Positions 15,121 to 21,194 of a stretch of 21,194 nt of DNA are shown one piece after another; the first letter of the stretch is position 1; every line of letters begins with the position of its first letter. Position numbers and translations under genes: made by a program. Location: positions 1-21,194 of the forward strand of contig CALFYB010000133.1 of assembly GCA_937952995.1 (NCBI GenBank), read 5' to 3'. The DNA is from an uncultured Caulobacteraceae bacterium. GTDB taxonomy: Bacteria > Pseudomonadota > Alphaproteobacteria > Caulobacterales > Caulobacteraceae. The notes under the pieces are model-generated. The model had not been told where the DNA came from and did no database searches. It saw nothing but the letters and a program-made list of their open reading frames with translations.

Positions 15121-15731
15121 GCCGGTAGCCGGTAGAAGTCGGCTAGGCTGATGACCGCCGACCCAAGTCTTCTTTTGTAGTCGATGCGATTGATTTCGAT
15201 GGCCCCGAACTGCGCCAAATGCTCGGTCATGAACTGGGCGTCAAGAAGCTGAAACCGTCCCAGCTTGAGCCGCGCCACCAGATGGACGAGGGCAATCTTG
15301 CTGGCATCACGGGCGAGGGAGAACATGCTCTCGCCGAAGAAGGCTGCGCCCAGCGTGACGCCATAGAGCCCGCCAACCAGCTTGCCCTCCTGCCAACATT
15401 CGACGCTATGGGCGAGGCCGCGTTGAAAAAGCTCGCCATAAAGGGCTTCGATCGGGCCATTGATCCAGGTGTCCTGACGATCAGGACGGTTGGGATTGGT
15501 CATGGCGCACTGCCGCACGACGGCATCGAAGGCCGTATCGATGCGGACTTGGAAGGGCTCAGCTCTTACGGACCGCGCGAGGCGGCGAGGGATGTGGAAC
15601 TGGTCCAGCGGAAAGATGCCGCGCTTTTCGGGATCGACGAGGAAAATATCCTCATCGTGACGTGAATCCGCCATCGGAAACACGCCCCGCTCATAGCAGG
15701 CGATGAGATCGTCGACCGTAAAGTCTTCCAA
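15072..15731 (-). CDS. aat: leucyl/phenylalanyl-tRNA--protein transferase
   Basis: Aat adds Leu or Phe from aminoacyl-tRNA to proteins with N-terminal Lys or Arg, marking them for ClpAP through ClpS. The 219-residue form has the usual family size. Landmarks are LIACYERGVFPMAD, KRGIFPLDQFHIPRRLARSV, the TWINGPIEALYGELFQRGLA segment, HSVECWQEGKLVGGLYGVTL, the FFGESMFSLARDASKIAL segment, and the C-terminal AEVLQAINQAS. I chose TTG at 15731 (MEDFTVDDL), about 8 bases after GAGG. The frame reaches back to another TTG at 15794, but that part overlaps accC and is not family-like. It is the last gene of the aroQ-accB-accC-aat unit. Its final 49 bases are antisense to the end of the DUF2155 gene. Confidence 0.93.
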   Translation of the reverse strand: MEDFTVDDLIACYERGVFPMADSRHDEDIFLVDPEKRGIFPLDQFHIPRRLARSVRAEPFQVRIDTAFDAVVRQCAMTNPNRPDRQDTWINGPIEALYGELFQRGLAHSVECWQEGKLVGGLYGVTLGAAFFGESMFSLARDASKIALVHLVARLKLGRFQLLDAQFMTEHLAQFGAIEINRIDYKRRLGSAVISLADFYRLPAYAAGAEVLQAINQAS

Positions 15732-15760
15732 GACCCTATCCTCTGGCCCTGTCCTTTTGA

Positions 15761-17104
15761 CTAGCCGCCCGCCTTGATCCAGTTTTCCAGCCAATGGATG
15801 TGATAGTCACCGGCGAGGATGTCCGGCTGTACCAGTAGGTCCTGGAACAGGGGAATGGTGGTCTCAATACCGCCAACGACCATCTCGCTGAGCGAGCGAC
15901 GCAGGCGTGCGATGCACTCTGTGCGGTCGCGGCCATGAACGATCAGCTTGCCCGCTAGGCTGTCATAGTAGGGCGGGATCGAATAGCCGGCATAGAGCGC
16001 TGAATCGAGGCGCACGCCCAATCCGCCCGGTGCGTGGAAGTCTGTGACCAGACCCGGAGACGGGGTGAAGGTCCGGGCATTTTCGGCATTGATGCGGCAC
16101 TCAATCGCGTGACCCTCGAAGACAATGTCGTCTTGCGTGAAGGACAGCGGCAGGCCAGCGGCAATGCGGATCTGTTCGCGGACCAGATCGATGCGGGTGA
16201 TGGCTTCGGTAATCGGATGCTCGACCTGCAGACGGGTGTTCATCTCGATGAAGAAGAACTCATCATTCTCGTACAGGAACTCGATGGTCCCGACGCCGAG
16301 ATAGCCGATGGCCTTGATCGCATCGACCACGACCTTGCCGATCTTGGCGCGGGTGGCGGCGTCGATCGCGGGGGAGGGAGCTTCTTCGAGAACCTTCTGG
16401 TGGCGGCGTTGCAGCGAACAGTCCCGCTCGCCCAGATGCACGACATTGCCGAACGCATCCGCAATGACTTGGATTTCGATGTGGCGCGGGCGCTGGAGGT
16501 ATCGCTCCATATAGACGCTGTCGTCACCGAAAGCTGCGCCAGCCTCGCCCTTGGCGGTTGCCACAGCTTCGGACAGGGACTCGCGGTCAAGCGCCACCTT
16601 CATGCCCCGGCCACCGCCGCCAGCCGCCGCCTTAATCAGGACGGGGAAGCCGATGACTTCTGCCGCCTCATAGGCCTCTTCTTCAGTCTGTAGCGCGCCA
16701 TCAGAGCCCGGCACCACGGGAATGCCCGCATCCTTGACGGCCTGCTTGGCGGTGATCTTGTCGCCCATCATCCGAATATGATCAGGATTAGGACCGATGA
16801 AGGTCATCCCGTGCGCCTGAACAATCTCGGCAAAGCGGGCGTTTTCCGACAGGAAACCATAGCCGGGGTGAATGGCCTGAGCACCCGTAATCTCTGCGGC
16901 GGCAATGATCGAGGGGATGTTCAGATAGCTCTTGGCCGCGCTGGCAGGGCCGATACAGACGCTTTCGTCGGCAAGGCGCACATGCATGGCGCTGGCGTCA
17001 GCTTCGGAATGGACCGCCACGGTGGCAATGCCCATTTCCTTGCAGGCGCGGTGAATCCGCAGGGCGATCTCGCCGCGGTTCGCAATCAGGATCTTGGTGA
17101 ACAT
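15761..17104 (-). CDS. accC: acetyl-CoA carboxylase, biotin carboxylase subunit
   Basis: AccC uses ATP and bicarbonate to carboxylate the biotin on AccB, the first half of the committed step of fatty acid synthesis. The 447-residue product matches the standard length. It begins MFTKILIANRGEIALR. It contains Lys116 (GDKITAK), Lys158 before the ATP loop AAGGGGRGMKV (160-170), VYMERYLQRPRHIEIQV, GERDCSLQRRHQKVLEEAPS, and the EMNTRLQVEHPITE active-site strand. The frame is open upstream to 17155, but the ATG at 17104 gives the exact family N-terminus and lies 4 bases after the accB stop. Identification is secure. Confidence 0.98.
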   Translation of the reverse strand: MFTKILIANRGEIALRIHRACKEMGIATVAVHSEADASAMHVRLADESVCIGPASAAKSYLNIPSIIAAAEITGAQAIHPGYGFLSENARFAEIVQAHGMTFIGPNPDHIRMMGDKITAKQAVKDAGIPVVPGSDGALQTEEEAYEAAEVIGFPVLIKAAAGGGGRGMKVALDRESLSEAVATAKGEAGAAFGDDSVYMERYLQRPRHIEIQVIADAFGNVVHLGERDCSLQRRHQKVLEEAPSPAIDAATRAKIGKVVVDAIKAIGYLGVGTIEFLYENDEFFFIEMNTRLQVEHPITEAITRIDLVREQIRIAAGLPLSFTQDDIVFEGHAIECRINAENARTFTPSPGLVTDFHAPGGLGVRLDSALYAGYSIPPYYDSLAGKLIVHGRDRTECIARLRRSLSEMVVGGIETTIPLFQDLLVQPDILAGDYHIHWLENWIKAGG

Positions 17105-17108
17105 CAGA

Positions 17109-17597
17109 CTACTCGAGGACCACGAGGGGTTCGCCAAACTCGATCGGGTCGCCATCGGCTACCAAGATCTCAACCACCGTTCCGGAGCGCGGCGCAGGGA
17201 TCGGGTTCATGGTCTTCATGGCTTCGACGATGAGCAGGGTCTGGCCCTCAACGACCTTATCGCCGGGCTTGCAGAAGGGATCAGCGCCGGGTTGGGCCTG
17301 AAGGTAGACCGTCCCGACCATCGGGGACTTGACCAGATCACCGGCCCGAACGGCTGGCGCTGCGACAACGGCCGCGGGAGCAGCGGCTGCAGGAGCTTCG
17401 ACGGCGGCTGGCGCATAGTGAGTAGGTGCGGCGACCTGAACGGCTTGCGCGGAAACGGTTACAGAGCGGGCAACCCGAATCTTCAGGTCGCCGCGTTCAA
17501 CTTCGATCTCGGTCAGTCCCGTGTCGTGCAGAATGTCCGCAAGCTTGCGAACGAGACGCGCATCGATGGGATCGCCGGAACCTTTAGGTGTCGTCAT
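17109..17597 (-). CDS. accB: acetyl-CoA carboxylase, biotin carboxyl carrier protein
   Basis: AccB carries biotin between the carboxylase (AccC) and transcarboxylase (AccA/AccD) halves of acetyl-CoA carboxylase. The 162-residue protein has a charged N-terminal helix region (DARLVRKLADILHDTGLTEI), a flexible Ala/Pro-rich linker at about residues 50-85, and a C-terminal biotinyl domain. The biotin attachment lysine is Lys128 in EAMKTMN. The AccB thumb region (QPGADPFCKPGDKV) is present and distinguishes it from other biotinyl proteins. It lies 25 bases after aroQ and 4 bases before accC in the same unit. The accA and accD genes are not in the window. Identification is secure. Confidence 0.97.
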   Translation of the reverse strand: MTTPKGSGDPIDARLVRKLADILHDTGLTEIEVERGDLKIRVARSVTVSAQAVQVAAPTHYAPAAVEAPAAAAPAAVVAAPAVRAGDLVKSPMVGTVYLQAQPGADPFCKPGDKVVEGQTLLIVEAMKTMNPIPAPRSGTVVEILVADGDPIEFGEPLVVLE

Positions 17598-17622
17598 AGG
17601 GAATAAGCCTTGTCTGAGCGCC

Positions 17623-18072
17623 CTAGAGGCTGGCTTTCGCGACGAGTGCCGCAGCAGCCTCTATGGCGAGTTCATAACTCTTGGCCCCAAAGCCGGACAC
17701 GATGCCCGTTGCAGCCAAAGAGACATAGGTTGACCGACGGAACTCTTCGCGAGCGGCCGGGTTGGACAGGTGACACTCAACGATAGGAATCGCTAAGGTT
17801 TTCAACGAATCAAGAATGGCCACGGAGGTGTGTCCATATCCTGCGGGATTGAGTACGACTGCACAGGCCTTGAGGCGAGCCTCCTGTATCCAGTCGATCA
17901 ACACACCTTCGTGATTAGATTGACGGAAGTCGATTTCGAACCCAAGACCAGCGGCTTTCGCGCGGCACTGGTCCTCGACGTCTTTCAACGTGGCATATCC
18001 ATAGATTTCTGGTTCGCGGGTTCCGAGAAGATTAAGGTTCGGACCGCTCAATACGAAGATGATCTTGGACAT
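17623..18072 (-). CDS. aroQ: 3-dehydroquinate dehydratase, type II
   Basis: AroQ converts 3-dehydroquinate to 3-dehydroshikimate in the shikimate pathway. The 149-residue length and sequence are those of the dodecameric type II enzyme. The flexible-lid segment is SGPNLNLLGTREPEIYG with catalytic Tyr24. FRQSNHEGVLIDWI and NPAGYGHTSVAI, which carries catalytic His81, follow, then VECHLSNPAAREEFR. A G-rich stretch 3 bases before the ATG may act as the ribosome-binding site. It is the first gene of the aroQ-accB-accC-aat unit and is divergent from thiS across an 89-base gap. Identification is secure. Confidence 0.97.
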   Translation of the reverse strand: MSKIIFVLSGPNLNLLGTREPEIYGYATLKDVEDQCRAKAAGLGFEIDFRQSNHEGVLIDWIQEARLKACAVVLNPAGYGHTSVAILDSLKTLAIPIVECHLSNPAAREEFRRSTYVSLAATGIVSGFGAKSYELAIEAAAALVAKASL

Positions 18073-18161
18073 GCGCCCCCGCCGTCGTTAGGTGCTGTCT
18101 TGTATCTCTGGTTGGCTAGGGTCACAAGCTTGCCGTTCGGATCGCGGCAAATGGGGTTGAA

Positions 18162-18362
18162 ATGCGGTTGGTCGTAAATGGCGAGGATCGGGTGTTTGAC
18201 GGCGTAAATTCCGTTGCTGCCCTCGTGGAAGCACTGCAATTGGATGGACGAAAGCTGGCCATTGAACGCAATCTCGAAATTGTGCCTCGGTCAGCCTATG
18301 ACACCACAGCCCTGTGTGACGGGGACCGAATCGAGATCGTGCATTTCATTGGAGGCGGCTGA
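18162..18362 (+). CDS. thiS: sulfur carrier protein ThiS
   Basis: ThiS is a ubiquitin-fold protein whose C-terminal glycine is adenylated and thiocarboxylated to deliver sulfur for the thiazole ring of thiamine. The 66-residue product has the beta-grasp pattern and ends in the required Gly-Gly (HFIGGG). The nearest purine tract, GGGG, is 5 bases upstream of the ATG at 18162. The stop is one base from the thiG ATG. The leader after aroQ is at most 89 bases and shows none of the conserved THI-box segments, so I do not call a TPP riboswitch. The oxidase (thiO or thiH), thiC and thiE are not adjacent. Confidence 0.95.
   Translation: MRLVVNGEDRVFDGVNSVAALVEALQLDGRKLAIERNLEIVPRSAYDTTALCDGDRIEIVHFIGGG
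18351..18355 (+). promoter_or_regulatory. thiG ribosome-binding site inside thiS glycine codons
   Basis: GGAGG, formed by the terminal glycine codons of thiS, lies 8 bases before the thiG ATG at 18364. It is the best Shine-Dalgarno match there. The invariant GlyGly end of ThiS is therefore also encoded by the signal that starts its partner enzyme. Confidence 0.7.
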
Positions 18363-18363
18363 C

Positions 18364-19140
18364 ATGAGCGGCGAAGACACCTGGACCGTAGCGGGCCGAA
18401 CCTTTCGCTCACGCCTGATCGTCGGCACGGGCAAGTATAAGGACTATGCGACCAATGCGGCTGCTGCCGAGGCGGCGGGGGCCGAGATTGTCACTGTGGC
18501 GGTGCGCCGGGTGAACCTGTCCGATCCCAGCCAGCCGATGCTGGTGGATTTCGTCCGGCCCGACCGCTTCACCTATCTGCCCAATACCGCGGGATGTTTT
18601 ACCGGCGAGGACGCGGTGCGGACCTTGCGGCTGGCCCGCGAGGCGGGCGACTGGAGCCTGGTAAAGCTCGAGGTCCTGTCCGACACCAAGACCCTTTATC
18701 CGGACATGGAAGAGACCCTTCGGGCGCTGAAGCTTCTGGTCAAGGAGGGATTTGATGTCATGGTCTATTGCACCGACGATCCGGTCTATGCCCGCAAGCT
18801 CGAAGACGCGGGTGCCGCCGCCATCATGCCGCTCGGCGCGCCGATTGGCTCAGGTCTGGGCATTCAGAACCGCGTCAATATCCGTCTGATCGTCGAGCAG
18901 GCCAAAGTGCCCGTGCTGGTCGATGCGGGGGTTGGCACGGCATCGGACGCGACCATCGCCATGGAGCTCGGCTGCGACGGCGTGCTGATGAACACCGCCA
19001 TTGCCGAAGCCAAGGACCCCATCCTGATGGCCGAGGCCATGAAACATGCGGTTATCGCCGGGCGGCTGTCCTATCGGGCCGGGCGGATGCCACGGCGGAT
19101 GTATGCGGATCCGTCGTCGCCCTTGGCCGGATTGATCTAG
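18364..19140 (+). CDS. thiG: thiazole synthase ThiG
   Basis: ThiG condenses deoxyxylulose 5-phosphate, dehydroglycine and ThiS thiocarboxylate into the thiazole phosphate of thiamine. The 258-residue TIM-barrel protein shows FRSRLIVGTGKYKDY and VTVAVRRVNL. The Schiff-base Lys101 is in LVKLEVLSD. LYPDMEETL and MPLGAPIGSGLGIQN follow, then the phosphate-binding DAGVGTASDATIAMELGCDG and GVLMNTAIAEAKDP. The frame is open upstream into thiS, but the ATG at 18364 has a strong GGAGG and gives the family N-terminus. The stop is the TAG of a CTAG shared with the convergent dsbA-like gene. Identification is secure. Confidence 0.97.
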   Translation: MSGEDTWTVAGRTFRSRLIVGTGKYKDYATNAAAAEAAGAEIVTVAVRRVNLSDPSQPMLVDFVRPDRFTYLPNTAGCFTGEDAVRTLRLAREAGDWSLVKLEVLSDTKTLYPDMEETLRALKLLVKEGFDVMVYCTDDPVYARKLEDAGAAAIMPLGAPIGSGLGIQNRVNIRLIVEQAKVPVLVDAGVGTASDATIAMELGCDGVLMNTAIAEAKDPILMAEAMKHAVIAGRLSYRAGRMPRRMYADPSSPLAGLI

Positions 19141-19886
19141 GCGGCAGGCTTGATCTGCTTGGCCCGCGCGACCTCGATGGCGCGCTTGAGTGCTTCGATG
19201 TCGGCACCGGGGATCAACTGATCTCCGACGATGAAGGCTGGCGTGCCTTGAATGCCGATGGCGAGGCCAAGATTATGCACGGCTGTTAGGTGCTCGGTGA
19301 CCTTGTCAGCCTCTCCAGCGCTCTTGGCAGCGGCGGGATCAATCCCATTGGCGGTTAGGATCTTGGCGATGGTCGCGTCATCCAGCGCCTTTTCGGCCAT
19401 CAGTTCCTGGTGTACCGCGCCATATTTGCCCTGAGCCCCTGCCGCCAGCGCTGCGCGCGCGGCCCGCAGGGAGACGCCGAGCTTGCCGTCGCGATCCGGC
19501 AGGATCGGGAACTCTTTATAGACGAACCGAACGTCGGGATTGGCCTTCAGTAGCTCATCCACCTGCGGCTGGGCCGCCTTGCAGTAGCCGCAGCGATAGT
19601 CGAAGAACTCGACGATGGTCACCGTTCCTTTGGGGTTCCCGCCAACAAAATCGCGGGGGTCCTGTTCAAGCGCCTGCCGGTTTTCGGCAATCTTGCTTTG
19701 CGCCAACTGCGAAGCCTCGGCGGCCTGCTTTTCTTGCAGCTTGTTGATGGCCTCTTCGATCACTTCGGGATGGCTGATCAGATAGGCGCGGACGCGGTCG
19801 CCAAAGGCCTTTTCATTCTGAACCATGCCGCAGCCGGTGAGGGCAAGGCAGCTAACCGCGGTCAGCAAGAGGGTGTGCAGGCGCAT
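19137..19886 (-). CDS. DsbA-family thioredoxin-like lipoprotein
   Basis: This is a periplasmic thiol-disulphide oxidoreductase. With ATG at 19886 the product is 249 residues. It opens with a lipoprotein signal ending LALTGC, so Cys19 should be lipidated. Gly at +2 would allow export to the outer membrane. An N-terminal helical region (YLISHPEVIEEAINKLQEKQ), typical of the Com1/DsbA-N group, precedes the thioredoxin domain. The active site CGYC is at residues 99-102 (FFDYRCGYCKAAQP), and the cis-proline loop reads GTPAFIVGD. The frame extends upstream to 19922, but those residues precede the signal peptide. It follows the M48 gene by 84 bases on the same strand, and both act in the envelope. 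It could be an oxidase or an isomerase. Confidence 0.88.
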   Translation of the reverse strand: MRLHTLLLTAVSCLALTGCGMVQNEKAFGDRVRAYLISHPEVIEEAINKLQEKQAAEASQLAQSKIAENRQALEQDPRDFVGGNPKGTVTIVEFFDYRCGYCKAAQPQVDELLKANPDVRFVYKEFPILPDRDGKLGVSLRAARAALAAGAQGKYGAVHQELMAEKALDDATIAKILTANGIDPAAAKSAGEADKVTEHLTAVHNLGLAIGIQGTPAFIVGDQLIPGADIEALKRAIEVARAKQIKPAA

Positions 19887-19970
19887 GGTGATGTTCCGTT
19901 TGGGTTGTGTTTTTCCCACCATCCGCCACGCTGGGTTAAGGTGAGCTTTATGAGGGGAGTTGAAGGGGTA

Positions 19971-21194
19971 TCAACGCTTACGAGGCGCAGCACTGCCTTC
20001 TCTGGCCAGATCTTTCAAATCGTCATCGGTCGGTTCAGACGCCAGCACAATGTCGGTCGCACGGCGCCATTCCGGAGATCCCTTGACCAGTTCAGCGCGG
20101 GCTCTCATGCCGAAAATGCGCGCTTCACTGGGTACGCCCAGAGCGAAATATTGCTCCGCAGCGGCAAGGCGAGCCATGCCCGGTTGACGGCGGCGGTCAT
20201 AGGCCTCTGACAGCATACGCCAGCCAAAGGGGTTGTCTTGTTCCAGTTCCAACGCCTTGTAGATATGAGCAATGGCCTCATCGACCCGCTTGTCATTGTC
20301 CAGCGCCAGCAGGGTTTGACCAAGGGCGAGGTGGAACAGCGCGGCATCCGGCTTTAGCTCGATACAGCGGCGATAGGCCGGTTCAGCTTCAGCGGCGCGA
20401 GCCGATTCAAACAGGGCCTGGCCACGCAGTTCCCAAATATAGGGATTGTCCGGATAGTCCTTTAGAAGCGCGTCGATGGCCTTCAGCGCCTTTTCGGTCT
20501 CAAGCGCACGGTAATAGGCAATGGCCCTCGCATAACGCGCCGGATAGGATTTATCGCTTTCCTTGAACTCGATGAAGGTCTGCTGCGGCGGGTTCATGAA
20601 GGCCTTGAGCTTGGCCACCATGATCATATGGGTCGCTTGAGCCTCAGCGCTGTCCGTCTTGCCATAGTTTGGCATTGCCTCGACCTTTACCCGCAAGGCC
20701 TCGATCCGGTCGGAGGAGAGGGGGTGGCTGCGGAAGAAGGGGTAGCGCTTGGCGTCCGAAAACACCTCTTGATAACGGAAATTGTCAAAGAACTCGACGA
20801 GCCCTTTGCCCGACTGACCGCTCTTGTCCAAAAAGGTGGCGGCGGCTTGATCGGCGGCTGATTCTTGCACGCGGCTATAGCCCAGCACCGATAGGGTGGC
20901 GAAATAGCCGGAATTGCCGATCAACAGGGCCGCAGCGTCCGGCGCTCCGGCGATGGCGGCCAGAAGGCCCAGACCCATGGTCATGATGAAGGTGCCGGTG
21001 GCCGCGCGGCTGGCGTCCCCCGAGCGGGCCAGGTGCCCGGCGGCGATGTGGCCGGTCTCGCTGGCCTGTGCGGCGGCCTCGGACGCGGCCAGCGTTTCCT
21101 GCGCGGTCTCCATGGCCGCGGCGAGCGCATCGATGTCGCGCTGTTCGATTCGCTGTTCGCGGCCAACGACGAGATGACGCTCGGCGGCATCAAG
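19971..21194 (-). CDS. M48-family metalloprotease with TPR domain, N-terminal part missing or altered
   Basis: The recognisable part resembles BepA/YfgC-type periplasmic M48 proteases that act on misassembled envelope proteins. It has the second half of the zinc motif (ETGHIAAGHLARSG), a hydrophobic hairpin (MTMGLGLLAAIAG), the third zinc ligand in SRVQESAADQAA, and FRSHPLSSDRIEALR. Tetratricopeptide-like repeats follow at roughly 20070-20530. The motif normally reads HEXXH. Here the first histidine is replaced by Ser (AGC), giving SETGH. Upstream of that point (21062-21194) the frame stays open to the window edge but does not resemble an M48 N-terminus. The ATG at 21113 would omit the signal peptide and the strand preceding the zinc helix, so it is not a credible start. 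The gene is either interrupted near 21061 or misassembled at the sequence end. Confidence 0.8.
   Translation of the reverse strand, partial: LDAAERHLVVGREQRIEQRDIDALAAAMETAQETLAASEAAAQASETGHIAAGHLARSGDASRAATGTFIMTMGLGLLAAIAGAPDAAALLIGNSGYFATLSVLGYSRVQESAADQAAATFLDKSGQSGKGLVEFFDNFRYQEVFSDAKRYPFFRSHPLSSDRIEALRVKVEAMPNYGKTDSAEAQATHMIMVAKLKAFMNPPQQTFIEFKESDKSYPARYARAIAYYRALETEKALKAIDALLKDYPDNPYIWELRGQALFESARAAEAEPAYRRCIELKPDAALFHLALGQTLLALDNDKRVDEAIAHIYKALELEQDNPFGWRMLSEAYDRRRQPGMARLAAAEQYFALGVPSEARIFGMRARAELVKGSPEWRRATDIVLASEPTDDDLKDLAREGSAAPRKR

Noticed and set aside
16034..16693. 219-codon open frame antisense to accC
   Set aside because: It lies wholly inside a secure biotin carboxylase gene and has no protein-family features.
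18073..18161. TPP riboswitch in front of thiS
   Set aside because: The gap is only 89 bases and the conserved CUGAGA and related THI-box segments are not present.

Overview
The window is chromosomal housekeeping DNA from an alphaproteobacterium, most likely a member of the Caulobacterales. This is inferred from four things: an HdaA-type DnaA regulator beside ppk/ppx, the aroQ-accB-accC-aat cluster, an NDUFA12-like complex I accessory protein followed by a DUF2155 protein, and a TSCPD protein derived from a B12-dependent ribonucleotide reductase. The DNA is moderately GC-rich, and GANTC sites occur near some starts. Genus cannot be fixed from the sequence alone.

Layout. 1-331 holds no gene, only inverted repeats. 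332-1953 (minus) is purM-purN, two steps of purine synthesis joined by an ATGA overlap. 2052-3218 (plus) is RNase D, probably translated from a leaderless mRNA. 3219-3595 is a gene-free convergent junction with three kinds of inverted repeat. 3596-8077 (minus) holds hdaA, ppk and ppx: replication control through DnaA, then polyphosphate synthesis and breakdown. The ppx frame is broken by one extra base close to its domain boundary. 8319-10100 (plus) is aspS. 10106-10888 (minus) is an exported pentapeptide-repeat protein. 10985-13879 (minus) is a 964-residue NrdJ-derived protein that has lost the catalytic core. 14111-15120 (plus) is the complex I accessory protein and the DUF2155 protein. 15072-18072 (minus) reads aroQ, accB, accC, aat: shikimate pathway, the biotin half of acetyl-CoA carboxylase, and N-degron tagging. 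18162-19140 (plus) is thiS-thiG (thiazole synthesis). 19137-21194 (minus) is an M48 metalloprotease with a TPR tail, then a DsbA-like lipoprotein.

No prophage, CRISPR array, defence island or transposase gene was seen, and no clearly new multi-gene system. The items most worth a second look are the NrdJ-derived pseudoenzyme, the split ppx, the loss of family resemblance in the last ~135 bases (where the M48 HEXXH reads SETGH), the repeat-packed convergent junction, and the compact convergent gene ends (5-nt gap, 49-nt overlap, shared CTAG stop).
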